Origin: Propioniciclava tarda
GTDB taxonomy: Bacteria; Actinomycetota; Actinomycetes; Propionibacteriales; Propionibacteriaceae
Direction: 5' to 3'
DNA: 64,000 nt
Assembly (NCBI RefSeq): GCF_900182665.1
Contig: NZ_FXTL01000015.1
Span: forward strand, 16,340-80,339
Shown here: in pieces, positions 35,904 to 44,418 of the stretch
Numbering within the stretch: the stretch's first letter is position 1
Layout of the letters: the number at the start of each line of letters is the position of its first letter
Program-made: the position numbers and the translations under genes
Notes under the pieces: generated by a model
The model's input: the letters and a program-made list of their open reading frames with translations, nothing else
What the model was told of the DNA's origin: nothing
Databases searched by the model: none

Positions 35904-36614
35904 ATGTCTACCAACCCGTTCGACCCGAACAACCCCAACGCGGCCCAGCCGGCACAGCCCGGGTATACCCCGCCGCCGGCCTCAAACCAGCCTCCGCCCT
36001 ACAACACGCCCCAGTATCGGGCCCCTGAGCCCGGATCGCCCAGCGCTGGGCAGCCGGAATACGGCGCTCCGGGCTCGGCGTCCTACTCGCAGCCCAACTA
36101 CGCCCAGGCCAACTACGGTCAGCCCGGCATGCCCCCGGCGGGCTACCCCGTTCCCGGCCAGGCCCCCTATCCCGTCGGCCCGCAGACCGGCTCTGGCAGC
36201 CTCGCCCAGTGGCCGACCAGGGCCTACGGCGCGTTGTTCGACTTCATCATTCCTATGGTGGTGGTCAGTATCATCGGCTCGCCCTTCGCGCCACAGGTCA
36301 CCTCGTCGGGGCAGGTCGTGGGCGGCGGCTTGATGTACAACCTGGTCAGCCTGCTCGGAATCGCCTTCTGGGTCTACAACTCCGGCTACCTGCAGGGCAC
36401 GACCGGAAAGAGCATCGGGAAGCGGATGGCCAAGACGCACTTGATCAGCGAAGAGACGGGACGTCCGATCGGCTTCGGTATGGCGGTCCTGCGCCATATC
36501 TGCCACGCCATTGACAGCCTGATCTGTTTCGTGGGCTGGCTCTTCCCCCTCTGGGATCCGAAGCGCCAGACCATCGCCGACAAGATCATGAAGACCGTCG
36601 TGGTCAACGACTGA
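35904..36614 (+). CDS. RDD-family membrane protein with Pro/Gln/Tyr-rich N-terminus
   Basis: A protein of 236 residues. The first 110 residues are low-complexity Pro, Gln, Tyr and Asn, followed by an RDD domain: WPTRAYGALFDFIIP, TGKSIGKRMAKTHLI and the final DPKRQTIADKIMKTVVV. Two to three membrane helices are present. Many actinobacterial RDD proteins carry such tails; the function is unknown, with ion or small-molecule transport proposed for some. GAGGA precedes ATG 35904. A perfect hairpin follows the stop. Confidence 0.87.
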   Translation: MSTNPFDPNNPNAAQPAQPGYTPPPASNQPPPYNTPQYRAPEPGSPSAGQPEYGAPGSASYSQPNYAQANYGQPGMPPAGYPVPGQAPYPVGPQTGSGSLAQWPTRAYGALFDFIIPMVVVSIIGSPFAPQVTSSGQVVGGGLMYNLVSLLGIAFWVYNSGYLQGTTGKSIGKRMAKTHLISEETGRPIGFGMAVLRHICHAIDSLICFVGWLFPLWDPKRQTIADKIMKTVVVND

Positions 36615-36626
36615 CACCCAGCGACG

Positions 36627-36660
36627 ATGAAGGGCACGACCGACCGGTCGTGCCCTTCAT
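36627..36660. terminator. perfect 16-base-pair hairpin after the RDD gene
   Basis: ATGAAGGGCACGACCG and its exact complement are separated by two bases, 12 bases after the stop. The stem is strong but no T-run follows, as is common for actinobacterial terminators. Confidence 0.75.
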
Positions 36661-36734
36661 GCGTTCACGGGGGGTGATCGCCACGGGCGGCACCCTTGGA
36701 TGGCTGGTGAGCTTGGCTGGACACCTCCGCAGGG

Positions 36735-36788
36735 GCTTCGACCAGCTCAGCCCACGGCAAGCTCAGCCCACCGCAAGCTCAGCCAACG
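36735..36788. repeat. cluster of three CTTCGACAAGCTCAG-type repeats
   Basis: GCTTCGACCAGCTCAGCC followed by two shorter tandem units CGCAAGCTCAGCC-like, in the gap between the RDD and YflT-like genes. Confidence 0.55.
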
Positions 36789-36824
36789 GGGCTGCCACCA
36801 ACGGCCCCATGATCAGCACTCTCC

Positions 36825-37685
36825 CTAGTGCTGCGGGCCCTGGGGCGGAGCATCGAAGTTAGGTCCGGCCGTCGGCGCTGCCGAGGTCGGAGCGTCGGCG
36901 ACCGGCTGCCGCGGCGACTGGGGCTGCGGCGCCTGCTGAGGCGGGTACGCGTACGGCGACTGACCCTGTGCGGGCGGCGGCACCACCGGTGCGCCCGCGG
37001 GCTGGGCCGGCGCCTGCGGCGTCCCGTAGCCGGGAACCTGCGGCTGGCCATAGGGGCTGCCGCCGTAGGGCTGGCCGGCGTAGGGTCCGGCCGGGTACTG
37101 CGGCTGCTGGCCAGGCGCGCCGTAGGGGGCGCCATACGGCTGAGCCGGCTGCGCCGGGAAGCGGCTGGGATCGAAGGCCGCGGCGCGGGCGTCCGGGCCC
37201 TTCGACAGCAGGGCGCGGGCGTCCGCGGCGACCTTGTGCTCGCACAGGATCTCGAACTTGGACGGGATCGTCTGGCTCACCGAGGTGAAGTCGCGCTGGC
37301 CCTTGCTCGCCAGGTGGCCGATCGCGGCGAAGGCCACACCGATGCCGATGCCGACCAGAAGGGCCGTCGCGAAGATCGACACAACGGAGCGCTCCGGGTT
37401 GATGAACCACATGATCAGCGCCACCATCAGCGCGGTCGACAGGCCGCTGGAGACGCCCTGGGTCAGGACGGTTCCCCACGTCTTCCGTCCGGTCACGCGC
37501 TCGATGAGCTTGAGGTCGGTGCCGACGATGGCGAGGTTGCCGACCGGAAAGTTCTGATCAGCCAGCGAATCGACCGCCTTCTGGGCGTCGCCGTAGCTGG
37601 TGTACACGCCGATCGACTGCGGGTACTCCAGCTTGAACAAGGGGTTGGCCAGGCCGAGCGGGTTGCTGGCGAGTGGGCTGGTCAT
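36825..37685 (-). CDS. YflT-like (general stress protein 17M domain) membrane protein
   Basis: A protein of 286 residues. The N-terminus (SIGVYTSYGDAQKAVDSLADQNFPV) is the 17M/YflT stress-protein fold. Two membrane helices follow (about 77-125), then GPDARAAAFDPS and a 110-residue Pro/Gln/Tyr/Gly-rich tail resembling the RDD protein's N-terminus. The function is unknown. Its ATG overlaps the CitE-like gene stop as ATGA, so it is the downstream gene of that pair. Confidence 0.8.
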   Translation of the reverse strand: MTSPLASNPLGLANPLFKLEYPQSIGVYTSYGDAQKAVDSLADQNFPVGNLAIVGTDLKLIERVTGRKTWGTVLTQGVSSGLSTALMVALIMWFINPERSVVSIFATALLVGIGIGVAFAAIGHLASKGQRDFTSVSQTIPSKFEILCEHKVAADARALLSKGPDARAAAFDPSRFPAQPAQPYGAPYGAPGQQPQYPAGPYAGQPYGGSPYGQPQVPGYGTPQAPAQPAGAPVVPPPAQGQSPYAYPPQQAPQPQSPRQPVADAPTSAAPTAGPNFDAPPQGPQH

Positions 37686-38638
37686 CGGGGCTTCCTCGAC
37701 ATGTTGGTGGGTCCTTCCATTCCGGCTGCCCGTCCGCGCGCCAGGATGGCGGCGGCGAGTTTCACGCCGGCTTCGTCGACCATCTCGTCGTCGACGACGA
37801 TGGCTCCGACCGCTCCCCCGGCCTCGGCGGTGGCCTTGGCGTAGGCCAACTCGATGCGGAGGGCGCGTTCGACGTCCTCAACGCGAGGGCTGTAGATCTC
37901 ATTCCCCGCGGCAACCTGGTCGGGATGCAGCACCCACTTGCCGTCGTAGCCCAGCGCGGCCGAACTGGACGCCGACCTCCGGAAGCCGTCGGCGTCGCGG
38001 ATCGCCACGAAGGGGCCGTCGATGGCCTGGAGGCCGTGAGCGCGCGCCGCGACCAGGATGCTCATCAGGACGTGGTGGAAGTGGTCGCCCGGGTAGGCGT
38101 CCAGGGACTCGCCGACACTGAGCCCCTTCATGCCGAGGGACGCCATGAAGTCGCCGGGTCCGAAGACGAGGGATTCCAGGCGAGGGGACGCCGCGGCGAT
38201 CTCGTTGACGTGGAGCAGCCCGACGGCGTCCTCGATCTGGACTTCGAGGCCGATGCGTCCGATCGGCAGTCCGGCGGTGTGCTCAACCTGGGTGAGCAGC
38301 AGGTCGAGTGCCTGAACGTGGGACGCCGACGCGCACTTCGGCAGGACGAGGGCGTCGAGGTGACGTCCGGCGCCGGTGACGACCTCGATGACGTCGGCGT
38401 AGGTCCAGGGGGTCGTCCAGTCATTGACTCGGACGGTGATCGTAGGAGCGGAGAAGCCGGCCGGGTCGTTGAGGGCGGCCACGATCCGGGCGCGGGACTC
38501 GGCCTTGACTGCCGGCGCGACGGCGTCCTCGAGGTCGAGGAAGATCGCGTCGACGGCCAGGCCGCGGGCCTTGGCGATGAAGCGGTCGGACGATCCCGGC
38601 ACGGCCAACACCGTGCGGCGGACGGCTGTTCTGCTCAT
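37682..38638 (-). CDS. CitE-like HpcH/HpaI aldolase (acyl-CoA lyase)
   Basis: TIM-barrel lyase of 318 residues. RRTVLAVPGSSDRFIAKA opens the barrel, FLDLEDAVAP carries acidic residues, VLPKCASASHV a conserved lysine, GLEVQIEDAVGLL the metal-ligand Glu, and FGPGDFMASLGM the metal-ligand Asp. YDGKWVLHPDQV is typical of CitE-like and malyl-CoA lyases. Without citrate lyase alpha or gamma subunits nearby, a malyl-CoA, citramalyl-CoA or similar acyl-CoA lyase is more likely than citrate lyase. A TAGGGT box lies 6 bases before the ATG. Confidence 0.86.
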   Translation of the reverse strand: MSRTAVRRTVLAVPGSSDRFIAKARGLAVDAIFLDLEDAVAPAVKAESRARIVAALNDPAGFSAPTITVRVNDWTTPWTYADVIEVVTGAGRHLDALVLPKCASASHVQALDLLLTQVEHTAGLPIGRIGLEVQIEDAVGLLHVNEIAAASPRLESLVFGPGDFMASLGMKGLSVGESLDAYPGDHFHHVLMSILVAARAHGLQAIDGPFVAIRDADGFRRSASSSAALGYDGKWVLHPDQVAAGNEIYSPRVEDVERALRIELAYAKATAEAGGAVGAIVVDDEMVDEAGVKLAAAILARGRAAGMEGPTNMSRKPR

Positions 38639-38644
38639 GCGTCC

Positions 38645-38650
38645 ACCCTA
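38645..38650 (-). promoter_or_regulatory. -10 box TAGGGT of the CitE-like gene
   Basis: TAGGGT, 6 bases, then ATG 38638 on the minus strand. It probably drives the CitE-like and YflT-like genes. Confidence 0.5.
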
Positions 38651-38713
38651 GCGAGCGGGCGGCATCCGGTGTCTGTCGGTGCCTCGTGCGGGTCGGACGA
38701 CGGCTGCGCGGTC

Positions 38714-38781
38714 ACGGAGCCGAAGTTCGCCCAGTTTTCCTACGTTCGGACGTCGGCCAAGCGGACCAAGGTCGGCTCCGT
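38714..38781. repeat. palindromic intergenic repeat, copy B (best preserved ends)
   Basis: The element starts with ACGGAGCCGA and ends with the exact complement TCGGCTCCGT, 68 bases in all. The interior aligns with copies A (24672) and C (55980). It fills most of the gap between the CitE-like promoter and the 3' end of the GNAT gene. Confidence 0.7.
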
Positions 38782-38787
38782 CCATGG

Positions 38788-39345
38788 TCACAGCGTTGGA
38801 CGCCGCAGCTTCAGGCGATCCCCACCACGCTCGAAGCCCAGCCGGGCATGAACACGGTCAGCGTCGACCCGCGTGGCCGGAAACTCATTGACGATCTCGC
38901 GCACGTCGGTGTTTGACCAGATCAAGTCAACCAGCGCGGCCAGGGCGGAGGTTCCGTAGCCGCGACCACGCAGGCGTCCGAGGATGTTGACTCCGATGTG
39001 CGCCGCGCCCTCGACAACGGAGTAGTGCGCGTGCCCCACGGGATGATCGTCAGCGAAGACGAGGAAGTACTCGCGGCGTCCTGTCTTCGACCAGGCGAAC
39101 AGGAAGTTGGGCCAGGCGTCCTCGGGGAACGGGAGGCAGCCGGTGTCGTTGTCGTAGCCGGCGTGATCCAGATTCCACCCGGCGTTGTACGACATAGACG
39201 CCGGGTCGGCCAGCAGTTCGCGCCGAAAGGCCAACTCGGCGACGGATGGCCACCGGAGTTCCACCACCCCGGTGATCACCGTCGAGTTTGCGCCCAAGGA
39301 GGGACCCAGACCCGGCAGTGATCCCGCGGCGTCCGAAGAAGTCAC
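38788..39345 (-). CDS. GNAT-family N-acetyltransferase
   Basis: Acetyltransferase of 185 residues. GVNILGRLRGRGYGTSALAAL is the acetyl-CoA-binding motif A and ATRVDADRVHARLGFERGG the motif B region, resembling RimJ/RimL-like enzymes. Its ATG overlaps the mrp stop as ATGA, so it is co-translated with mrp, but no functional link is known. Confidence 0.85.
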   Translation of the reverse strand: MTSSDAAGSLPGLGPSLGANSTVITGVVELRWPSVAELAFRRELLADPASMSYNAGWNLDHAGYDNDTGCLPFPEDAWPNFLFAWSKTGRREYFLVFADDHPVGHAHYSVVEGAAHIGVNILGRLRGRGYGTSALAALVDLIWSNTDVREIVNEFPATRVDADRVHARLGFERGGDRLKLRRPTL

Positions 39346-40496
39346 CGCACGTTGAGGTTCAGCTTCTTCCCGGCCAGGCCACGCTTCCGGGACGCCAACC
39401 GCGCAGCCAGGTCGTTGAAGACCTTCGTCGCGGGCGTGTCCTCGCCCAGGGCCACCAGCGGGACGCCGTCGTCGCTGGCCGCCCGGACGGCCGGCTCCAA
39501 CGGGATCTCCGCCAGCAGCGGGACCTCATAGCCGAGCCGCGTGGTCAGCGCGTCCGAGACGTTTCGACCGCCGCCGGTCCCGAACACGTCGACCCGGTGC
39601 GGCTGATCGCAGTGCGGGCAGACGGTGTCCAGGTAGGCCATGTTCTCGATGACGCCGAGCACCTTCTGCTCCATCATCGAGGCCATCGTCCCGGCGCGCT
39701 CGGCAACCTCCGCGGACGCCTGCTGCGGCGTCGTCACGACGATCACCTCGGCGTTCGGCAGCTTCGTGCCGAGCGACATCGCCACGTCGCCGGTGCCGGG
39801 CGGCAGGTCCAGCAGCAGGAAGTCGAGGTCGCCCCAGTAGACGTCCGAGAGCAACTGGTGCAGCGCCTTGTCGAGGATCGGCCCGCGCCAGGCGATCACC
39901 TGATCGCGTGACGACTTGAGCATGCCCATCGAAATCACCTTCAGGCCCATCGCGGGCACCGGCATGATCATGTCGGCGACGCCGGTGGGCGACGCGTCCG
40001 CGAGGCCCAACATCGCCGGAATCGAGTGGCCGTAGATGTCGGCGTCCAGGATGCCGACGGAGCGTCCCTGCGCGGCCAGCGCCGTCGCCAGGTTGACGGT
40101 CACGGACGACTTGCCGACACCACCCTTGCCGGACGAGATCAGCAGCACCTGCGTCAGGTTGTCCTCGCGCGCGAAGGGGATCTCCCGCTGCGCGATGCCG
40201 CCCCGCAGCTTGGTCTTCAGCTCGGTCCGCTGCTCGTCGCTCATGACGCCCAGCTCGACCTCGGCCCCCGCCAGCCCGTCGACGGACGCCAGGGCCTTGC
40301 GCACGTCCGCGTCGATCGTCCCCGACAAGGGGCAGCCCGCGATGGTCAGCAGGACGCGGACGTGCGCGACGGCGTCCTCGCTGATCGCGACGGACTCGAC
40401 CATGCCGAGCTCGGTGATCGGCTTGTGGATCTCGGGATCGTTGACCGTAGCCAGGGCGGCCAGGACGGCGTCGTGCAGCGACTGCGAAGTGGACAT
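39342..40496 (-). CDS. mrp: Mrp/ApbC/NBP35-type iron-sulfur cluster carrier ATPase
   Basis: P-loop protein of 384 residues. An N-terminal DUF59/MIP18 domain (about 1-95) is followed by a deviant Walker A (SSGKGGVGKSSVTVNLA), GILDADIYGHS, DLPPGTGDVAMSL (Walker B) and CPHCDQPH, the Cys pair that binds a bridging 4Fe-4S cluster. It carries clusters to apo-proteins as a dimer. A TAGACT box lies 7 bases upstream, and its first three bases are the TAG stop of the preceding gene. Confidence 0.94.
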   Translation of the reverse strand: MSTSQSLHDAVLAALATVNDPEIHKPITELGMVESVAISEDAVAHVRVLLTIAGCPLSGTIDADVRKALASVDGLAGAEVELGVMSDEQRTELKTKLRGGIAQREIPFAREDNLTQVLLISSGKGGVGKSSVTVNLATALAAQGRSVGILDADIYGHSIPAMLGLADASPTGVADMIMPVPAMGLKVISMGMLKSSRDQVIAWRGPILDKALHQLLSDVYWGDLDFLLLDLPPGTGDVAMSLGTKLPNAEVIVVTTPQQASAEVAERAGTMASMMEQKVLGVIENMAYLDTVCPHCDQPHRVDVFGTGGGRNVSDALTTRLGYEVPLLAEIPLEPAVRAASDDGVPLVALGEDTPATKVFNDLAARLASRKRGLAGKKLNLNVR

Positions 40497-40503
40497 GAGC
40501 CGG

Positions 40504-40509
40504 AGTCTA
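40504..40509 (-). promoter_or_regulatory. -10 box TAGACT of mrp, overlapping a stop codon
   Basis: TAGACT lies 7 bases before the mrp ATG. Its TAG (40507-40509) is also the stop codon of the upstream membrane-protein gene. Confidence 0.5.
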
Positions 40510-41040
40510 GTGCTCGGTGGCGGACGCCTCCGGCCACGAGTTGCGGCGCTTCCAGTCCGCCCATCCCTGCTCGAGCAGGGCTAGCCCCTCGTCCGGCGAA
40601 ACCTGCGCCGTGCTCAGTCCGATCGCGATCGGAGTGCCGACCAGCGCCCGGTCCGCCCAGTCGATGGCGCGCTTCCAGGCAGGGCGCCTCGGCAGCTGGT
40701 TCTCATCCAGGACGTCGACGCAGATGAACGTCTGGCGCGACACCTTCCACAGCTGGATCCCCGCCACATGGGCCCAGCGCACCCGCCCCACCGAGACCAG
40801 CGTCGAGCTGTCGGTGAACCCGTCAGCGTCGATCGTCAGCAGAATCGGACGCCGCACGAGGACCCACACCGCGTACGCGAGCCCGAGTCCGAAGAAGATC
40901 ACCCCGAACCAACCGACGCCGCGCTCGAGCGCGGCGCGTCCGTTGAGGGCCAGGAACACCATGCCCACCACCAGGATGACGCCCATCACGACCAGCTTCA
41001 GGGCGCGCCGAGCGGAGGCCCGGATCACGATCGGCATCAT
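40507..41040 (-). CDS. small membrane protein (STM3941-like)
   Basis: A protein of 177 residues. Two adjacent membrane helices (about 12-35 and 42-62) precede a soluble PH-like domain (LLTIDADGFTDSSTLVSVGRVRW, WKVSRQTFICVDV). The architecture resembles the STM3941 family, which has no known function. The ATG overlaps the DUF1003 gene stop, so it is the third gene of an MgtE-like, DUF1003 and STM3941-like run. Confidence 0.7.
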   Translation of the reverse strand: MMPIVIRASARRALKLVVMGVILVVGMVFLALNGRAALERGVGWFGVIFFGLGLAYAVWVLVRRPILLTIDADGFTDSSTLVSVGRVRWAHVAGIQLWKVSRQTFICVDVLDENQLPRRPAWKRAIDWADRALVGTPIAIGLSTAQVSPDEGLALLEQGWADWKRRNSWPEASATEH

Positions 41041-41552
41041 CGATCGCGTCTCCGCTCCCTGGCCTGCTCGGACGCCTCGTCGCGATTCAGGTCGTCAAGT
41101 AGATCGCGCAGCTCGCCCCTGATGAAGTCGCGCGTGGGCATGTCGTTGATCCGCATGCGGAGCGACGCGATCTCGCGGGCGAGGAAGTCCATGTCGGCGC
41201 GCGACTGGGCGGCGACCTGGCGGTCGGTCTCGAGGCTCACGCGATCGCGCGCTTCCTGGCGATTCTGCGCCAGCAGGATCAGAGGCGCCGCGTAGGACGC
41301 CTGCAGCGACAAGAGCAACGTCAAGAAGACGAACGGGAAGCCCTCGGCGCGGATGCCTTCAGGGGCGAACGAGTTCCACAAGAACCAGGCGACGATGAAG
41401 ATCGTCATCCACATGATGAAGCCTGCGGTGCCCATGAAGCGCGCGAAGGCCTCGGCGAAGTCGCCGAACGTGTCCGCGGACCACTTCGGGCGCGGCAGCC
41501 AGCGCCGCTCCCGACCGGGGGTGTTGAGTCGCGGATCCCTAGTCGGTGGCAC
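41037..41552 (-). CDS. DUF1003 membrane protein
   Basis: A protein of 171 residues. DTFGDFAEAFARFMGTAGFI and the two helices with SLQASYAAPLILLAQNRQEARDR are the DUF1003 signature; a charged C-terminal coil follows. Function unknown, but genes of this family recur next to the MgtE-like/CBS gene in actinobacteria. GTG 41552 lies within the last codons of the upstream gene, behind GGAGG. Confidence 0.87.
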   Translation of the reverse strand: MPPTRDPRLNTPGRERRWLPRPKWSADTFGDFAEAFARFMGTAGFIMWMTIFIVAWFLWNSFAPEGIRAEGFPFVFLTLLLSLQASYAAPLILLAQNRQEARDRVSLETDRQVAAQSRADMDFLAREIASLRMRINDMPTRDFIRGELRDLLDDLNRDEASEQARERRRDR

Positions 41553-42813
41553 CGTCCGCCTCCTCTAGCCCGTGCAGCTGAATGTCGCGCCAGTCGCGCG
41601 GCAGGATGTGGTCGAGGACGTCGTCCACGGTGACCGCGCCGAGAAGGCGTCCCTGGGCGTCGACCACCGGCGCGCACACCAGGTCGTACGTGGCGAAGTA
41701 CCGGCTGACCTGGGCGATGTTGTAATCCGAACGCAGGGGCGCGACCGTGTTGTCGACCAGCTGGGACGCCAGCATCGACGGCGGCTCCCGCAGCAGCCGT
41801 TGATAGTGGACGCCGCCCAGGAAACGGCCGGTCGGCGTCTCCAGCGGCGCCCGGCAGATATAGGCCATCGCGGCCATCGCCGGAGTGACGTCCTCGTGCC
41901 GGATCATCGCGAGCGCATCCGCCACGGTGGCGTCCGTTGCGAGGATGATCGGCTCCGGCGACATCAGGCCACCCGCCGTGGACGCGTCGTAGCTCAGCAG
42001 CGTCCGAACGTCCTGGGCCTCCTCGGGCTCCATGCGGCCCAGGATGGTTTCGGCCAACTCCGGCGAGAGCTCGGCGATGAGGTCCGCGGCGTCGTCCGGA
42101 TCCATCTCCTCCAGCACGTCGGCCGCACGCTCGGTGTCCAGCCGCGAGATCAGCTCGACCTGGTCGGCCTCCGGCAGCTCCTCCAGCGCCTCGGCGAGCG
42201 CCTCGTCATCCAGCGCCTCGACGATGGCGTCCCGGCGGTCGGAGGTCATGCCATGCAGCTCCCGCGCGACGTCAGCCGGATTCATGTCGGCGAGCCGGGC
42301 CACGATCTGGTCGGTCTCATGCTCGGAGATGCCGAAGAAGTCGGGCACCTCGTCCCAGTCGACGATGGTCACGTGTCCACGCGAGAACGGACGTCGCCCC
42401 GTCGCCGCGCGCAGCGCGACCTCGCTGATCGCCCAGTCGCGGCTGCGCTCCTGCTGGATCGCAATGTCGAAGATCGTCTCGGACGCCGCCCCCTGCGCGG
42501 CCCGGACGACCCTCTTGTCGAACAGGTCGTCGACCACCAGCCGCTCGTGCTCGCGCCGCTCGAAGCGGCGCGTGTTCACCACGCCGGAGATGATCACCTG
42601 CTGAGCGTCGATGCTGTGCACCCGCTCCATCGGCAGGAAGACCCGGCGCCGTGCGAACAGCTCGACGGAGAACCCCTTGACGCGGGGCGGGCGCTGGTTG
42701 CTGCGATTCTGCACGACGACGTCGCGCACCTTGCCGATTTGGTCCCCGCCGGCGTCCATGACGGGGAGGTTCAGCAGGCGCGACACGAAGACTGCCGACG
42801 ACGAACCGCTCAC
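41539..42813 (-). CDS. soluble MgtE-like protein: PRC-barrel, MgtE N-domain and CBS pair
   Basis: A protein of 424 residues in the order PRC-barrel-like beta domain (about 10-75), a linker, the MgtE intracellular N domain with repeated short helices (ADMNPADVARELHGM, EALEELPEADQVELI, LEEMDPDDAADLIAEL), then a CBS pair (STAGGLMSPEP, GAVTVDDVLDHILPRDWRD). The five-helix membrane channel of MgtE is absent, so it cannot transport Mg2+ alone. A Mg2+- or nucleotide-sensing partner role is inferred. GTG 42813 has a TACCCT box 7 bases upstream. Confidence 0.85.
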   Translation of the reverse strand: MSGSSSAVFVSRLLNLPVMDAGGDQIGKVRDVVVQNRSNQRPPRVKGFSVELFARRRVFLPMERVHSIDAQQVIISGVVNTRRFERREHERLVVDDLFDKRVVRAAQGAASETIFDIAIQQERSRDWAISEVALRAATGRRPFSRGHVTIVDWDEVPDFFGISEHETDQIVARLADMNPADVARELHGMTSDRRDAIVEALDDEALAEALEELPEADQVELISRLDTERAADVLEEMDPDDAADLIAELSPELAETILGRMEPEEAQDVRTLLSYDASTAGGLMSPEPIILATDATVADALAMIRHEDVTPAMAAMAYICRAPLETPTGRFLGGVHYQRLLREPPSMLASQLVDNTVAPLRSDYNIAQVSRYFATYDLVCAPVVDAQGRLLGAVTVDDVLDHILPRDWRDIQLHGLEEADGATD

Positions 42814-42820
42814 GAGGGTG

Positions 42821-42826
42821 AGGGTA
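42821..42826 (-). promoter_or_regulatory. -10 box TACCCT of the MgtE-like gene
   Basis: TACCCT, 7 bases, then the GTG start at 42813. It probably drives the three-gene run down to the STM3941-like gene. Confidence 0.45.
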
Positions 42827-42857
42827 GCGCCATCGGCCGGCTGCGTCCGCGAGTCCC

Positions 42858-43262
42858 TTAGGTGGCTTCGGGATCGAAGGGGGGCCGGTACGCCGGAACC
42901 GGCACCGCGACCGGCTCGTCGACGGGCTGGCTCTCGATGTTCGTCCGAACGTCGTCCAGTCCCTCGGACGCCATGGTGCCGACGCCCTTCAACTCGTCGC
43001 GGATGTCGAGCAGGTTCTGCTGGTCCTCGGCGCTCAGGACGCGGCCGACGAAGTTCTTCGGGTTCAGGTCGGACAGCTTGAGGTCGTCGAACTCCGGACC
43101 CAGCTCGGCCCGCAGTTGCCCGCGGGCGTCATTTCCGACCCGACGCAGGTACGCCACCACGCGAGCAGCCTTGCGAGCGAACTCCGGCAGCTTCTCGGGG
43201 CCGAACATGATGACGCCGATGATCGCCAGGGCCAGGATCTCGGTCCAGTTGAAGTCGATCAT
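42858..43262 (-). CDS. tatB: twin-arginine translocase subunit TatB
   Basis: A protein of 134 residues. One N-terminal membrane helix with the invariant Glu and FGPEKLPE (about residues 20-27) is followed by an amphipathic helix (FARKAARVVAYLRRVG) and a long charged region, as in TatB rather than the shorter TatA. It receives folded Tat substrates at the TatBC complex. tatC and tatA are not in the window. Confidence 0.88.
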   Translation of the reverse strand: MIDFNWTEILALAIIGVIMFGPEKLPEFARKAARVVAYLRRVGNDARGQLRAELGPEFDDLKLSDLNPKNFVGRVLSAEDQQNLLDIRDELKGVGTMASEGLDDVRTNIESQPVDEPVAVPVPAYRPPFDPEAT

Positions 43263-43281
43263 GCGCGCATCCGACAGGCGA

Positions 43282-44175
43282 TCAAAGACCCGCGGCGTCC
43301 AACAGGGCGACGAACGTCGCCTGCTGCGCGTCGGTCGCCGACTTGAGCGGACGCCGCAGGCCGCCGGGCGCGAAGCCGCGCGCTGCGAGACCGGCCTTGA
43401 CGAGCATGCAGCCCTGGGTCGCGAACACGCCGGTGTAGACGTCGAAGAGCTCGCGGTGGATCGCGAGCGCGCCCGCGGCGTCCCCGGCGACGTACGCCTC
43501 GATCATCTGCTTGGTGCGGGCACCGGTGAAGTGCGTGGAGGTGCCGACGACTCCGACCCCGCCGACCGACAGCAGCGGCAGCGTCATCGCGTCGTCGCCG
43601 GAGTAGTACGCCAGGTCGGTGGCGGCCATAACGCGCGAGGACGACACGATGTCGCCCTTGGCGTCCTTCACGGCGACGATGCGCGGGTGGTCGGCCAGCC
43701 TGATGATGACGTCCTCGGGGATCGGGATCGCGGAGCGGCCCGGGATGTCGTAGAGCATGACCGGAAGCTCGGTGGCGTCCGCGACCATCACGAAGTGCTC
43801 GTACAGCGCGTCGACCGGCGGCTTGCTGTAGTACGGGGTCACCACGAGGACGCCGTGGCAGCCCGCGCGGACGGCGTCCTTGCAGCGCGAGATCGTGGCC
43901 GCGGTTTCGTTGGTGCCGACCCCAGCCAAGACCTGAGCACGGTCACCGACCGTCTCGACGACGGCCTCGAGCAGCGCGAGCTTCTCGGCGTCGTCGGTCG
44001 TCGGGGACTCACCAGTGGTGCCGTTGATGACCAGGGCGTCGTTGTGCATCTCGTCGACGAGATAGGACGCCAGCCGCTTCGCCTCGACCAGATCCAGCGA
44101 ACCGTCGGCGGCGAAGGGGGTGACCATGGCCGTGATCAGGCGGCCGAAAGCTGGTGCTGGCATGGCCTCCAGCAT
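43282..44175 (-). CDS. dapA: 4-hydroxy-tetrahydrodipicolinate synthase
   Basis: Class I aldolase-fold enzyme of 297 residues that condenses pyruvate with aspartate semialdehyde, the first committed step to DAP and lysine. NGTTGESPTT is the phosphate-loop motif, VVTPYYSKP carries the catalytic Tyr, and VAVKDAKGD the Schiff-base Lys. Start is ATG 44175 or ATG 44163; a GGAGG lies between them. It is on the same strand as, and 20 bases downstream of, the biotinyl-domain gene. Confidence 0.94.
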   Translation of the reverse strand: MLEAMPAPAFGRLITAMVTPFAADGSLDLVEAKRLASYLVDEMHNDALVINGTTGESPTTDDAEKLALLEAVVETVGDRAQVLAGVGTNETAATISRCKDAVRAGCHGVLVVTPYYSKPPVDALYEHFVMVADATELPVMLYDIPGRSAIPIPEDVIIRLADHPRIVAVKDAKGDIVSSSRVMAATDLAYYSGDDAMTLPLLSVGGVGVVGTSTHFTGARTKQMIEAYVAGDAAGALAIHRELFDVYTGVFATQGCMLVKAGLAARGFAPGGLRRPLKSATDAQQATFVALLDAAGL

Positions 44176-44195
44176 AAGCCCTGCCGAAAGCAGGC

Positions 44196-44411
44196 TCAGC
44201 GCTTGATCACCACCAGCGGGTCGCCGTCACGCACGGTGTCCCCCGCCTTGATCACGACGTCGGTGACCACTCCGGCCACCTCGGCGAGCACCGGAATCTC
44301 CATCTTCATGGAGTCGAGGAGCAGCAGCTCATCGCCCACCTCGACCCGCTGGCCGGGCGTCACAGACACGCTCAAAACGCTGGCCACGAGCTCCGCGGTT
44401 ACCGTACTCAT
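44196..44411 (-). CDS. stand-alone biotinyl/lipoyl-domain protein
   Basis: A protein of 71 residues that is only a biotin carboxyl carrier domain: VEVGDELLLLDSMKMEIPV holds the MKM biotinylation motif, with the mirrored half in GDTVRDGDPLVVIKR. Such single-domain carriers act as the swinging arm of acyl-CoA carboxylases. No carboxylase subunit is adjacent, so the partner is unknown. ATG 44411 has a TACAGT box 7 bases upstream, 25 bases from the divergent O-methyltransferase promoter. Confidence 0.88.
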   Translation of the reverse strand: MSTVTAELVASVLSVSVTPGQRVEVGDELLLLDSMKMEIPVLAEVAGVVTDVVIKAGDTVRDGDPLVVIKR

Positions 44412-44418
44412 GGCGCCA

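Noticed and set aside
37682..38638. Citrate lyase beta subunit (citE) in the strict sense
   Set aside because: No citD, citF or citC is nearby and the protein is of the CitE-like acyl-CoA lyase type.
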